Positions 25,798 through 34,735 are shown, numbered from the stretch's first letter. The stretch is DNA of 64,000 bases from Bin87 sp965220505 (GCA_965220505.1 CBDCQE010000001.1:1178001-1242000), one strand, 5' to 3'. The notes: generated by a model from the letters alone, not told the origin. Numbers and translations: made by a program.

Positions 25798-27015
25798 CTA
25801 TTCGCGGACACCAATCCAGGTGTTTTCTTCCTTGACATGTCCGGCGTCGATTGAGTCCTGGACCATGGAGGTCATCTCTTGGACATCGCGGACCAGGACT
25901 TCGCGGCCACCGAGGCCGGCGATGAAGCTCTGCATGAGCGGGCGGTTGTCCAGGGTGTAAAGGGCGGAACGGATCTCGTTGAACAGCACGCCGCCGTATG
26001 AAGGCGAGCCGTATGAATAGTCGCGGTCAATGACGCCGACGGCCTTGCAGTGGCTGAGGGCCTCACGGATCTCGTCGGTGGCGAAGGGGCGGAAGAACTT
26101 GACGCGCACGAACCCGACCTTCATACCCTGCTCCCGCATGCGCCGCACGGCGACGCGGACGGGCATGGCGAGCGTGCCCATGCCGACCAGGACGATTTCA
26201 GCGTCCTCGGTCATGTACTCTTCGATGAACGGGCTGGGGTCGCCGCGACCGAAGAGCTGTTTGAACTCCTCGTAGGCTTCCTTGATGACGTCACTGGTGC
26301 GGCGCATGGCATCGTCGGTCTGGCGACGGATTTCCATCAGCCAGTCCTCGTTGACCTGCGGCGCGACGGTGATGGGGTTGTCGGGATGGAGGAGCAGGCG
26401 TCCCCGGTCGTACTGTGGCAGGAACTGATCGACCTGTTCCTGCGTGGGCACGTTGACGATGGCCTGGGAGTGGGTGAGGAAGGAACCGTCGCAGGAGATG
26501 GCGGCCGGCAGGAATACGCGGGGGTCCTCGGCGACACGCCACGCCAACAAGGCGGTATCCAGCGCCTCCTGGGCGGTGCCTACCCAGTACAGCATCCAGC
26601 CCAGGTCTCGGACGGCCATGGCGTCGTTGTGCTCAACGCCGAAGGCTCCGGGGTCGTCCAGGGCGCGATTGCCCACCATGGCGACCACGGGAAGGCGCAG
26701 GCCGGCCGTCACGGTTATCGCCTCGAAGGCGTAGAACCAACCCACACCGCTGGAGCCGCAGAAGGTGCGGGCCCCGACGGCGGAGGCGTGTTTGACGATC
26801 TCGAACTGAGAGTGCTCGCTTTCGGCGACGATGAAGTCACAGTCGAAAGCGCCATCGGCCTTGAGCTTGGACACGTACTGCATGACCGTGTCGTAAGGCC
26901 GAATGGGATAGGCGGTGATAACGTCGACGTCCGCGAGGGAGCAAGCGATGGCGATGGCCTCGCTGCCGCTGATGAGCTCCTCGCGCTCGGTCTGGTGAAG
27001 GGTTGCGGTGGCCAT
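25798..27015 (-). CDS. oxalate oxidoreductase-like alpha subunit
   Basis: A 405-residue alpha subunit combining the pyrimidine-binding and C-terminal domains of the pyruvate:ferredoxin oxidoreductase family. The active-site loop reads TAYPIRPYD, with Arg39 where pyruvate enzymes have Thr (YPITP), and a second Arg117 lies in VGNRALDDPGAFGVEHNDA. From memory, Moorella oxalate oxidoreductase alpha has the same YPIRPY loop and an R-LD-PG-FG-EH-DA block, with the two arginines binding oxalate. Glu in ESEHSQFE is the TPP-activating residue. The start overlaps the stop of the gamma-delta gene. Substrate assignment is an inference from these residues. Confidence 0.82.
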   Translation of the reverse strand: MATATLHQTEREELISGSEAIAIACSLADVDVITAYPIRPYDTVMQYVSKLKADGAFDCDFIVAESEHSQFEIVKHASAVGARTFCGSSGVGWFYAFEAITVTAGLRLPVVAMVGNRALDDPGAFGVEHNDAMAVRDLGWMLYWVGTAQEALDTALLAWRVAEDPRVFLPAAISCDGSFLTHSQAIVNVPTQEQVDQFLPQYDRGRLLLHPDNPITVAPQVNEDWLMEIRRQTDDAMRRTSDVIKEAYEEFKQLFGRGDPSPFIEEYMTEDAEIVLVGMGTLAMPVRVAVRRMREQGMKVGFVRVKFFRPFATDEIREALSHCKAVGVIDRDYSYGSPSYGGVLFNEIRSALYTLDNRPLMQSFIAGLGGREVLVRDVQEMTSMVQDSIDAGHVKEENTWIGVRE

Positions 27016-28238
27016 CAGTCATCGTCTCCGGTAAGAGCAACTTCGGATTCGGATTCAGCTTCGTACTTGCCAGGGCTGTGATAGCCGTGACTACGTTCGG
27101 TGTCAGCGTCGTGGGCTTTCTGCACCTCGATAAGCTGGGTCATCCACTTCTGGTAGCCGTCCTTGTCGTGGGTCCAGTGTTCCCACTGGCTGTTGTTGTC
27201 GTTGAACTCGGCCTCGTTGACCATGGTGATGCAGTCGGGGACGGGGCACACGGCCTCACAGACGGCGCAGCCGCAGCAGGCCTCCATGTTGGCGTCGTAC
27301 AGACCGTCGGGGGTCACGTCGAAGCAGGTGTCTGGGCACTGGAGCCAGCACAGGGTGCACTTGATGCAGGTCTCGAAGTTGATCACCGGGCGCATGGAGC
27401 GGGTGCTGAACTTCTTGAAGACCGCGTTGCGAGTGGGCTGGTAGTCCGTATCTCCGGACGCGTTGGAGCGGATGGGGTCGTAACCGTCAGCCAAGGCGCC
27501 GCCGCGGAAGCCGGTGGGCTCGTCGATGCCCCTGATGACCAAGCCATCTTCCATGGAGCGCCAGCCGAGCAGTTCGAAGCTGAAGGGCTCCTCATCGTTA
27601 CCCTCGCCAGGCTCGACGGGTCGCTGGACGGTGCGGTCGAAGGAGTTGCGAGCGGACGTGAGCTTCAACCCGCCCCAGCCCTGGTCCTCCAGAGCGGCCA
27701 GCATGGAGTCGAGGCTGACCAACTCGGGGCAGACCTTGGCAAGAGCTCCGAGGATGCGGACGTCGGTGTGGTCGTCCTTGTACACCCAGAGGCCGGAGAA
27801 GCTGGTGGTTGCGGGTACGATGGCGAGGTTGAAGGCGGAGTCCTTCTGATGGATGTCCTCGATGAGGGCATCGGCTTCCTGGCGGGACGTTACGATCAGG
27901 GTTCCGCCGGGCTTGGTGAGGGCGTTGATCGGCTGCAAGCCGTACCAGGCCCAGGACTCGATGCCCTTGCACATGGTGTCGTCAACGTTGATGGTGACGT
28001 CCACCTCGCGGGCCTCGTAGACGGCCAGGTTTTCCTCGAGTTCCTCGGGGCTGTCGGAAACGATGGCGAACTGCTTGGCAGGGATACCGTTCCGTTCGGG
28101 GGAGTCGCCGTAGCGACCAAAAGCTGTGCCTATTTTGCCTTCTTTACGGGCGGCAAAAACGATGGTGCGGACGATGTTCCGGGCCAGGGTTTTTTGAAAA
28201 ATCCCCCGGTACACCACCTCCACTGCCACTGTGCTCAT
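27015..28238 (-). CDS. oxidoreductase gamma-delta fusion subunit with two 4Fe-4S clusters
   Basis: A 407-residue fusion of a gamma domain (about 1-195) and a delta ferredoxin domain (about 290-345). The delta part has two full cluster motifs, CIKCTLCWLQCP and CCGCAVCEAVCP. The gamma part keeps the general fold pattern (FGRYGDSPERNGIPAKQF) but the usual GRGGQG loop near the N-terminus is replaced by YRGIFQKTLAR. A gamma-delta fusion followed by alpha and beta genes is the arrangement I recall for oxalate oxidoreductase of acetogens. The start has a GAGGAGG ribosome site. It is the first gene of the operon, divergent from a TPP enzyme. Confidence 0.83.
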   Translation of the reverse strand: MSTVAVEVVYRGIFQKTLARNIVRTIVFAARKEGKIGTAFGRYGDSPERNGIPAKQFAIVSDSPEELEENLAVYEAREVDVTINVDDTMCKGIESWAWYGLQPINALTKPGGTLIVTSRQEADALIEDIHQKDSAFNLAIVPATTSFSGLWVYKDDHTDVRILGALAKVCPELVSLDSMLAALEDQGWGGLKLTSARNSFDRTVQRPVEPGEGNDEEPFSFELLGWRSMEDGLVIRGIDEPTGFRGGALADGYDPIRSNASGDTDYQPTRNAVFKKFSTRSMRPVINFETCIKCTLCWLQCPDTCFDVTPDGLYDANMEACCGCAVCEAVCPVPDCITMVNEAEFNDNNSQWEHWTHDKDGYQKWMTQLIEVQKAHDADTERSHGYHSPGKYEAESESEVALTGDDD

Positions 28239-28412
28239 GTTGGGGAGGCCTCCTCGGTGAGTGATGCGGCATTATAGCATGGGAGGGGCTGCATGTTGCT
28301 CTTTCCCATACGGGGTACCGGCTAGCATGGACAGGGGAACGCGGTGGGCGGTCACGGCGGGCAATCGTGGTAAACTTCCCAACGATTTACGCATGAAAAG
28401 GAGCGTTTGGCC

Positions 28413-30110
28413 ATGGCCCAACGGATGAAGGCAGGCGAGGCGGTGATCGAGCTGCTGCAGCAGGAAGGAGTGAGCAAGATCTTCGGGATCGTCGGATCGT
28501 CTTTCCTGGACGTGCTGGACCCGCTTTACGACCGCGACGACATGGAGTTCGTGGGCGTGCGGCACGAGCAGGGCGCGGCGCTGATGGCCGACGGGTACAG
28601 CCGGATCGCTGGCGCGCCATCGGTGTGCCTGGTGACCAACGGCCCAGGCGTGCTGAACCTGACCTACGGTATCGGATCGGCCTACGTGGCGCACTCGCCG
28701 GTGGTGGTGCTGGCGCCGTCGGCGTCGCGCGACCACCAGCACCTGGACTCGACACAGGAATTTGATCAGGTGGCGCTGTTCGAGCCCATCACCAAGGCCA
28801 GCTTCTCCATCAACAAGATAGAACGGCTACCGGACGCGTTGCGACAGGCGTTCCGCATCGCGACGTCGGGCAAAATGGGGCCGGTCCTGGTGGACATTCC
28901 AAGGGACCTGCTGCCGGGGGCGGAGGTTGACGTGGACCTGATGGCCCCGACGGCCTATCGTACCGGCCAGGGTCACTCGCGCGGCGACCGGACGCAGGTT
29001 GAGGCAGCGGCGCAAGAGATACTGGCGGCCAAACGGCCGGTGATCGTTGCCGGCGGCGGCGTGGAGTGGAGCCTGGCGGATGCGCAAGTGGCAAGGTTGT
29101 CCGAGCTCACCGGAGCGCCCATCGTCACATCGTACGGGAGGGCGGACGCGGTACCCAACGACCATCCCAATTACCTCGGCCACCTGGGTCGACTGGGAGC
29201 GCAAGAAGCCATCGATGCCGTCCGCAACGCGGACGTAATCGTGGCGGCGGGCACGCGGCTGGGGCAGTCCACGACGTTCTTCGACCACCGGTTCATACCC
29301 GCGGACGCGCGCATCGTCCACATCGAGATCGACCCCAAGGAGATCGGGCGCATCTACCCAATCGCGGTCGGGGTCGAGGGAGACGTGGGCGCCGTAGTGG
29401 GCGAGATCAACGGGATCGTGGCTGAGGCCGAACTGCGTCCGGATCCGGAGTGGACCAGTCGAGTGGCCGGCTGGAACGCCGCTCGTGCGGCACGGCTGCA
29501 AGAAGAGGCAACGCTGTCCGGTGATTACATCAAGCCGCAGCGGGTGTACGCCGAATTGCGCAAGGTGATGCCCCGGGACGCCATCGTCGCCCTGGACGCG
29601 GGACTCGCGCCGAACTTTGGGCAGGACCGGCTGAACTACTACCAGCCACGTAGCCTGATCATGGCGCTGGATCTGGGCGGACTGGGGTTCAGCTTCCCGG
29701 CCTCGATTGGGGCCAACTTCGCCGCGCCGGATCGGCCGGTGGTGAACTTCAACGGCGACGGCGGGTTCCTCTTTAACGCGCAGGAATTCGAGACTGCCGT
29801 GCGCTACGGATTGAAGAACATCTCGGTGGTGATGAACAACGACTGCTGGGGGTCGGAGAAAGCGTACCAGAAATACGCGTTCAACGAGCGCTACGTGGGC
29901 GCGGACACAGTGAACCCCAGGTTCGACAAATACGCGGAACTGTTCGGCGGGACCGGATTTTATGTCGACCGGCCGGAGGACATCGCAGAGGCATTCGCCC
30001 AAGCGCTGGCGGTGGACGGGCCGAGCATCATCGAGATACCCACGGATCCGGACGAAATGCCGAGGCCGGCTCGGTTGGCCGAAGTGCAGGCTCCTGGTTC
30101 CGGCGCGTAA
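28413..30110 (+). CDS. TPP-dependent enzyme, sulfoacetaldehyde acetyltransferase/oxalyl-CoA decarboxylase-like
   Basis: A 565-residue three-domain TPP enzyme. The activating Glu52 is in GVRHEQGAALMADGYSR, and the PP domain motif is NGDGGFLFNAQEF near residue 447. It is equally reminiscent of two groups: sulfoacetaldehyde acetyltransferase (EFDQVALFEPITK; DCWGSEKAYQKYAF then YVGADTVNP) and oxalyl-CoA decarboxylase/acetolactate synthase (KASFRIN-like KASFSINKIERLPDALRQAF). Xsc normally comes with a phosphate acetyltransferase gene, not seen here. The divergent oxalate-oxidoreductase-like operon favours a C2-acid role. ATG at 28413 has AAGGAG eleven bases ahead. Confidence 0.7.
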   Translation: MAQRMKAGEAVIELLQQEGVSKIFGIVGSSFLDVLDPLYDRDDMEFVGVRHEQGAALMADGYSRIAGAPSVCLVTNGPGVLNLTYGIGSAYVAHSPVVVLAPSASRDHQHLDSTQEFDQVALFEPITKASFSINKIERLPDALRQAFRIATSGKMGPVLVDIPRDLLPGAEVDVDLMAPTAYRTGQGHSRGDRTQVEAAAQEILAAKRPVIVAGGGVEWSLADAQVARLSELTGAPIVTSYGRADAVPNDHPNYLGHLGRLGAQEAIDAVRNADVIVAAGTRLGQSTTFFDHRFIPADARIVHIEIDPKEIGRIYPIAVGVEGDVGAVVGEINGIVAEAELRPDPEWTSRVAGWNAARAARLQEEATLSGDYIKPQRVYAELRKVMPRDAIVALDAGLAPNFGQDRLNYYQPRSLIMALDLGGLGFSFPASIGANFAAPDRPVVNFNGDGGFLFNAQEFETAVRYGLKNISVVMNNDCWGSEKAYQKYAFNERYVGADTVNPRFDKYAELFGGTGFYVDRPEDIAEAFAQALAVDGPSIIEIPTDPDEMPRPARLAEVQAPGSGA

Positions 30111-30115
30111 ACACC

Positions 30116-30454
30116 ATGTCGACCAATGAGATAATCAAACCGGTTGACGTCGACATCACCGGCGACGTCATCGTCATCAACTGGGACGACGGCCACCGAG
30201 GGATCTACCCGCACCGGATGTTGCGGTTGCGGTGCCCCTGCGCGTCGTGCGTGGAGGAGATGACCGGTCGGGCGCTGCTGGATCCCGACTCGGTTCCCCA
30301 GGACGTGCGAGCGCTGGACCAGATGGCGGTGGGGCAGTATGCGCTCCAATTCCTGTGGAGCGATGCGCACTACACCGGCATCTACACCTACCGGGCGCTG
30401 CGGGCCGCCTGCACGTGCATCGCCTGCAACGAGGCCCGGGCACGGCAGCCCTAG
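30116..30454 (+). CDS. DUF971 protein
   Basis: A 112-residue protein of the DUF971/gamma-butyrobetaine-hydroxylase N-terminal domain family: WDDGHRGIYPHRMLRLRCPC, CVEEMTGRALLD, then VGQYALQFLWSDAHYTGIYT and YRALRAACTCIAC. Conserved Cys pairs suggest metal or Fe-S binding. In bacteria such domains occur alone or fused to Mrp/ApbC-type Fe-S carriers; their role is unproven. The gene starts five bases after the TPP enzyme, so they are cotranscribed. Its stop overlaps the stop of the convergent FmdB gene. Confidence 0.85.
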   Translation: MSTNEIIKPVDVDITGDVIVINWDDGHRGIYPHRMLRLRCPCASCVEEMTGRALLDPDSVPQDVRALDQMAVGQYALQFLWSDAHYTGIYTYRALRAACTCIACNEARARQP

Positions 30455-30708
30455 ACAGCAGGTTGACCGGCGTCGTTTTCCGACGTTTCAGCCTGCTCGG
30501 ATGCGCGGCTGCCGCGGAAGGTCTGGCCCGGTCGGTTCCTAAGCTTGGGCGAGGTGAACGTGTCGGACTTGAAAGAGAAGTTCGATATCTGACGGCTGGC
30601 CGGCTGGCCGCACACCTTGCAATCGATGGGGTCGTCGGCGCGGGATACGGGTCGAATGGACTCGAACTCATGGCCGCAAACGGGGCACCGGTACTCGTAG
30701 ATTGGCAT
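30451..30708 (-). CDS. FmdB-family zinc-ribbon protein
   Basis: An 85-residue protein with the FmdB zinc ribbon at its start: MPIYEYRCPVCGHEFESI then CKVCGQPASRQ, giving two CxxC knuckles. The rest is a basic, Ser/Gly-rich tail (FTSPKLRNRPGQTFRGSRA). The ATG at 30708 has a GGGAGGT ribosome site; a longer open frame upstream is not supported. FmdB proteins are small putative regulators of uncertain function. Its stop codon overlaps that of DUF971 on the other strand, a four-base tail-to-tail overlap. Confidence 0.85.
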   Translation of the reverse strand: MPIYEYRCPVCGHEFESIRPVSRADDPIDCKVCGQPASRQISNFSFKSDTFTSPKLRNRPGQTFRGSRASEQAETSENDAGQPAV

Positions 30709-30771
30709 AGACACCTCCCATCGAGAATTATATCCTAACGCAATTTTGCAGCTGAAATTGAGGACGGGACC

Positions 30772-31893
30772 ATGAGCGACCAAGCAACAGACGTAGTCAT
30801 CATCGGTGGAGGAGCGGCCGGCTGCGCGGCCGCGTACTATCTGGCCGCCAACGGAGTGAAAGCCACCGTCATCGAACGGGAGGGCGTCGCCAGCCACGCC
30901 TCAGGGTACAACGCCGGCGGGCTCAATCCACTGGAAGGTCACGGCTGGCCCGATCCGTTGCAACCGATGGCCCTGCAATCGTTTGCGCTGCACAAGGAAC
31001 TGTGGGGCTCGCTACCAGCCGAGACGGGCATCGAGTACCACGGCCGGATCATGTCGATACTAAAGGTGGCGTTGAACCCGGAGGAACTTGATGATCTTAG
31101 GGCCACGCTGGAAACTTTCAACAGCGCGCCGGAACCGGGATTCTCTGCGGAGTGGCTGGAGCGTGAGGATGTATTGGCGCTGGAACCCCGGATCACCCCT
31201 GAGGTGATCGCCGGGATTCGGGCGGTGGGCAACGGCGCATTGGACGGACTGGAGTTCACGCAGGCGCTGGCAGCGGCCGCAGAGAAACTCGGCGCGACTG
31301 TGATTTCCGGCAGCGCGGTGGGGTTCCGGTTGGGCAACGGGAAGGTCGAGTCGGTGGTGACCAACGACGGCGAAATCGCCTGTGGGGCGGTGCTGATTGC
31401 GGCGGGTCCCTGGTGCCGGACGGCTGAGCAATGGCTGGACATCGCCATACCGGTGGATCCGCTGAAGGGGCAGATCATTCGGGTACGTCCCGCGGGTCCA
31501 GGCCTGGACTACGAGCTGATCGGCGGCGGCAGTTCGATGTACGCAAAACCCGACGGGCTGATCTGGTGCGGGGCCACCGAAGAAGAGGTGGGTTTCGACC
31601 TGTCGCTGACCGATGAGGCGCGAGACGACATCATGCGGAGGGCAACACGATTGATGCCGGCCCTGAGCGGGGCGGAGCAGGTATTGCACACCGCGTGCCT
31701 TCGGCCGGTCACGCCGGACTGGCTGCCCATCGTCGGGCAGGCTCCGGGTTGGGACAACGTGTACATCTGCACCGGCGGCCAGAAGAAGGGCATCCTGCTG
31801 GGGCCGGCGATGGGCAAGGGGATTGCGGAAATCATGGCGACGGGCAGCACCGACATCAGCCTGGAAGGGTGTGACCCGGCCCGGTTTGTCTAA
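30772..31893 (+). CDS. FAD-dependent amino acid oxidase/dehydrogenase-like protein
   Basis: A 373-residue flavoprotein of the DAO (D-amino-acid oxidase/glycine-sarcosine oxidase) family. The dinucleotide-binding motif VVIIGGGAAGCAAAYYLA is at residues 8-25, HASGYNAGGLNP follows, and the C-terminal FAD-contacting block is RPVTPDWLPIVGQAPGWDN then CTGGQKKGILLGPAMGK. It would oxidise an amine or amino acid to an imine, releasing a 2-oxo acid such as glyoxylate if glycine or sarcosine is used. That would feed the C2-acid genes nearby, but the substrate is inferred. ATG at 30772 follows GGGACC without a strong ribosome site. Confidence 0.88.
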   Translation: MSDQATDVVIIGGGAAGCAAAYYLAANGVKATVIEREGVASHASGYNAGGLNPLEGHGWPDPLQPMALQSFALHKELWGSLPAETGIEYHGRIMSILKVALNPEELDDLRATLETFNSAPEPGFSAEWLEREDVLALEPRITPEVIAGIRAVGNGALDGLEFTQALAAAAEKLGATVISGSAVGFRLGNGKVESVVTNDGEIACGAVLIAAGPWCRTAEQWLDIAIPVDPLKGQIIRVRPAGPGLDYELIGGGSSMYAKPDGLIWCGATEEEVGFDLSLTDEARDDIMRRATRLMPALSGAEQVLHTACLRPVTPDWLPIVGQAPGWDNVYICTGGQKKGILLGPAMGKGIAEIMATGSTDISLEGCDPARFV

Positions 31894-31927
31894 AAGCCAT
31901 AACTATCCTCAGGATACGTGCCGTGTC

Positions 31928-32437
31928 ATGCGACCGCCAGACGATGGACTCCGCAACTGGGAAGATCGCACCGGCATACTCAATATACCCACCAGGCTGA
32001 TCCGGTGGTTTTCCGGTATCTTCACCGGGGTTTGGCTTATACTGATTGCCATAAGCAGTTACAACAGCGTCAGCACCCACAGCGGGGAAAGTTGGGACGC
32101 TCAGGCTGTTGGGATCATCGCAGCCGGCGCCTCCAATATCGGGATTGCCCTTCCCGTCGCGTACGTCCTCACGGAGGTCATTGACATGGTATTTGGGACA
32201 TGGTACCGGCAGCGGACACGTCAACGGGCACAAGAGGAAGGGATGCGGGAAGGGTTGGAGAAAGGGATCCAAGAAGGCTTGGAGAAGGGGATTCAAGAAG
32301 GCCGGCAGGAAGGCCGTCAGGAACAGCAGGAGCGCTGGCTGCAGTGGCTTGAAAGGCGGCAGCGGGCGGAAGACAGCGGCCTACCCTTTGACGAGCCGCC
32401 GCCAAGTCTGAACGGAGAACAACCTACTGAGGAGTAG
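31928..32437 (+). CDS. membrane protein with a repetitive coiled-coil tail
   Basis: A 169-residue protein with two membrane helices (FSGIFTGVWLILIAISSYN; AVGIIAAGASNIGIALPVAYVL) and a long charged tail built of repeats of EGLEKGIQ / EGRQEGRQE (about 110-140), which should form a cytoplasmic coiled coil. Similar Glu-Gly-rich repeats occur at the ends of Rpn/PD-(D/E)XK transposase-like proteins, but no nuclease domain is present here. ATG at 31928 is used; the frame is open 35 codons upstream inside the end of the oxidase gene. It ends five bases before the CoA-transferase gene. Function unknown. Confidence 0.6.
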   Translation: MRPPDDGLRNWEDRTGILNIPTRLIRWFSGIFTGVWLILIAISSYNSVSTHSGESWDAQAVGIIAAGASNIGIALPVAYVLTEVIDMVFGTWYRQRTRQRAQEEGMREGLEKGIQEGLEKGIQEGRQEGRQEQQERWLQWLERRQRAEDSGLPFDEPPPSLNGEQPTEE

Positions 32438-32441
32438 ATCG

Positions 32442-34724
32442 ATGACTACGAACGGCACTTCAGGCGCGTTGCGAGACATCCACGTGGTGGAATTCGGGCA
32501 GTACGTGCCCGGGCCGATGCTGGGGATGTTGCTGGCCGACCAGGGCGCGCACGTGATCAAGGTGGAGCGACCGGGCGGAGATCCGGCGCGTTCCGAACCA
32601 GCCTTTGCCACGTGGAACCGGGGCAAACGATCGGTGACGTTGGACCTGAAGACGGAATCCGGTAGAGAGAACGCGCGACGGCTGGTCGCCAACGCGGACG
32701 TGGTTATCGAAAACTTTCGCCCCGGAGTGGCTGACCGGCTGGGGATCGGTTACGGGGAGCTGTCAGCGAACAACGAGCGGCTGATCTACTGTTCGCTGCC
32801 CGGATATGGGGAGGAACACCCGAGCCGCAACGAGCCGGGCTGGGACCCGGTGATCAGCGCAGAGACGGGCTTCTATCCGGAAACGTCTGAAAGCGACGGC
32901 GAGCCCCTGTTCACCCCTCTGCCCATTGCCAGCACCTTTTCGGCGCTGTTGGGTTCGGTTTCCGTGGCGATGGCGATTAACGCACGGGACAAGTCAGGCA
33001 AGGGGCAGAGGATAGAGGTGCCGCTGCACTCGGCGATGTTCACCGCCATGGGCAGCCGGATCATCAAGTTCAACAACTACGAGTACGTGGACCTGTTCGA
33101 CTTTCCGCGCACGGTGATGTCGCATCCCTATCAGTGCGCCGACGGGCGGTGGGTGTACCACCACGGCATGTTCGAGCGGTTCGCGCGGCAGACGCTAACG
33201 GCCGCCGGGAAGACCGAATGGATCGAGGAGGCCACATCGCTGTTCGGGCGGCCGGTGGACGCGGACACGCTGGCGTTCTGGCAGGACCGCTTCGCGGAGA
33301 TGTTCAAGGAGCGCACGGCGTGGCAATGGGAGGCCGACATCAACGCGCAGGGCGGGGCGTGCACGGTGTGCAAGACCGTGGACGAGTGGCTGGTGCACGA
33401 GCACGCGGTGGACGCAAAGATGGTGGTCGAAGTGGAGGATGCCGAGCACGGCAGGATGAAGCAGCCGGGCGTGCAGGTGCGGTTGCGGGGAACGCCGGGC
33501 GCGGTCCAGGGTCGGGCCCCCAAGCTGGGCGAGCACACCGACGAGGTGCTGGGGGAGCTGGATAGCGCGCCGGCGCGGCCGGCCGCCAGCAACGGGCACG
33601 GCGACGTGATGTCCGCGCTGCAGGGGGTACGGGTGCTGGATCTGTGCATCATCCTGGCGGGACCGACCTGCGGCCGAACGCTGGGTGAATTCGGCGCGGA
33701 CGTAATCAAGATCGACGACCCGACGCGGATCCTGGACCCCATCGGCTATATCGACGTCAACCGGGGCAAGCGCAGCATCATGCTGAACCTGAAGACCGAC
33801 GAGGGCCGAGAGGTCTTCTGGAAGCTGGTCGAGTCGGCCGACGTGATCGTGGAGAACAACCGCAAGTCGGCGGTGGAGCGTCTGGGCCTCGGCTACGAAG
33901 AAGTCAAGAAGGTCAAGCCCGACATCGTTTACGCATCGCTGAACGCCTTCGGATACGACGGGCCGTGGTCGGAGCGGGCCGGCTGGGAGCAGTTGGCACA
34001 GGGCACCAGCGGAATGCAGGTGCGGCGCGGCGGCCGAGACGGCAAGCCCATGCTGGCTCCCTACGCGGTGAACGACTACGGCACGGGCCTGATGGGCGCC
34101 TACGCCGTGGCGCTGGCGTTGCACGAGCGCAACCGCACGGGCAGGGGCCAGTCGGTGGACAGCGGGCTGGCGCTGACGGCGGGACTTCTGCAATCGCCGT
34201 ACTTCCTGGACTATGCCGGGTACCGGCGGGAAGACATCGAGGGAACGGACGCGCGGGGCTACTCTGCGGGTTCGCGGCTCTACGAGGCTTCCGACGGATG
34301 GTTGTACATCCATTGTCCCGACAGCGGATCCTACGGGTCGCTGTTGTCCGCGCTCAACTTCCGCGATATCCACCACGACGGCGACGCAATTGCCGACGTC
34401 ATCCGGGGCAACACCATCGAACACTGGATGCAGGAGTTGCGTCCACTGGGAGTTTCGGTTACGCCGAACCTGACGATGGAAGACTACCGCCATGATCCGG
34501 TGGTGCGCGACGCCGGGTTCGTTGTTACGCGGGAACATACCGTGTGGGGCAGCGTGGACCACTCGGGCACGACGGCGCGGCTGTCCGCTACGCCGCCCAG
34601 GCTGGGGCCGCCGGCTCCCTGGTTCGGGATGCACACCGACGAGATTCTGGCGGGAGCGGGCTACTCTGTAGCTGAGATTGAGGCGTTGAAGGCGTCGGGA
34701 GCGGCGGTAGTGCGGAGCCCGTAG
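32442..34724 (+). CDS. double CaiB/BaiF (type III CoA-transferase) protein
   Basis: A 760-residue protein consisting of two head-to-tail class III CoA-transferase domains (about 1-385 and 390-760), each starting with the family signature (IHVVEFGQYVPGPMLGMLLA; VRVLDLCIILAGPTCGRTLG). In this family a catalytic Asp forms the acyl anhydride, within the motif GQxVDVSMxD. The first half reads GQRIEVPLHS with Ser197 in that place and the second reads GQSVDSGLAL with Leu. If this alignment is right, neither half has the nucleophile, so transferase activity is doubtful or uses another residue. It follows the coiled-coil gene and precedes the restriction gene by 12 bases. Confidence 0.85.
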   Translation: MTTNGTSGALRDIHVVEFGQYVPGPMLGMLLADQGAHVIKVERPGGDPARSEPAFATWNRGKRSVTLDLKTESGRENARRLVANADVVIENFRPGVADRLGIGYGELSANNERLIYCSLPGYGEEHPSRNEPGWDPVISAETGFYPETSESDGEPLFTPLPIASTFSALLGSVSVAMAINARDKSGKGQRIEVPLHSAMFTAMGSRIIKFNNYEYVDLFDFPRTVMSHPYQCADGRWVYHHGMFERFARQTLTAAGKTEWIEEATSLFGRPVDADTLAFWQDRFAEMFKERTAWQWEADINAQGGACTVCKTVDEWLVHEHAVDAKMVVEVEDAEHGRMKQPGVQVRLRGTPGAVQGRAPKLGEHTDEVLGELDSAPARPAASNGHGDVMSALQGVRVLDLCIILAGPTCGRTLGEFGADVIKIDDPTRILDPIGYIDVNRGKRSIMLNLKTDEGREVFWKLVESADVIVENNRKSAVERLGLGYEEVKKVKPDIVYASLNAFGYDGPWSERAGWEQLAQGTSGMQVRRGGRDGKPMLAPYAVNDYGTGLMGAYAVALALHERNRTGRGQSVDSGLALTAGLLQSPYFLDYAGYRREDIEGTDARGYSAGSRLYEASDGWLYIHCPDSGSYGSLLSALNFRDIHHDGDAIADVIRGNTIEHWMQELRPLGVSVTPNLTMEDYRHDPVVRDAGFVVTREHTVWGSVDHSGTTARLSATPPRLGPPAPWFGMHTDEILAGAGYSVAEIEALKASGAAVVRSP

Positions 34725-34735
34725 AAGCGACGCCC

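Noticed and set aside
28413..30110. Firm assignment as sulfoacetaldehyde acetyltransferase (xsc)
   Set aside because: The C-terminal motif is suggestive, but no phosphate acetyltransferase or sulfonate gene is nearby and other TPP families match as well.
33195..34634. A 479-codon open frame on the minus strand
   Set aside because: It mirrors the double CoA-transferase gene, is rich in Arg/Val/His as expected for a GC-rich antisense frame, and shows no protein motif.
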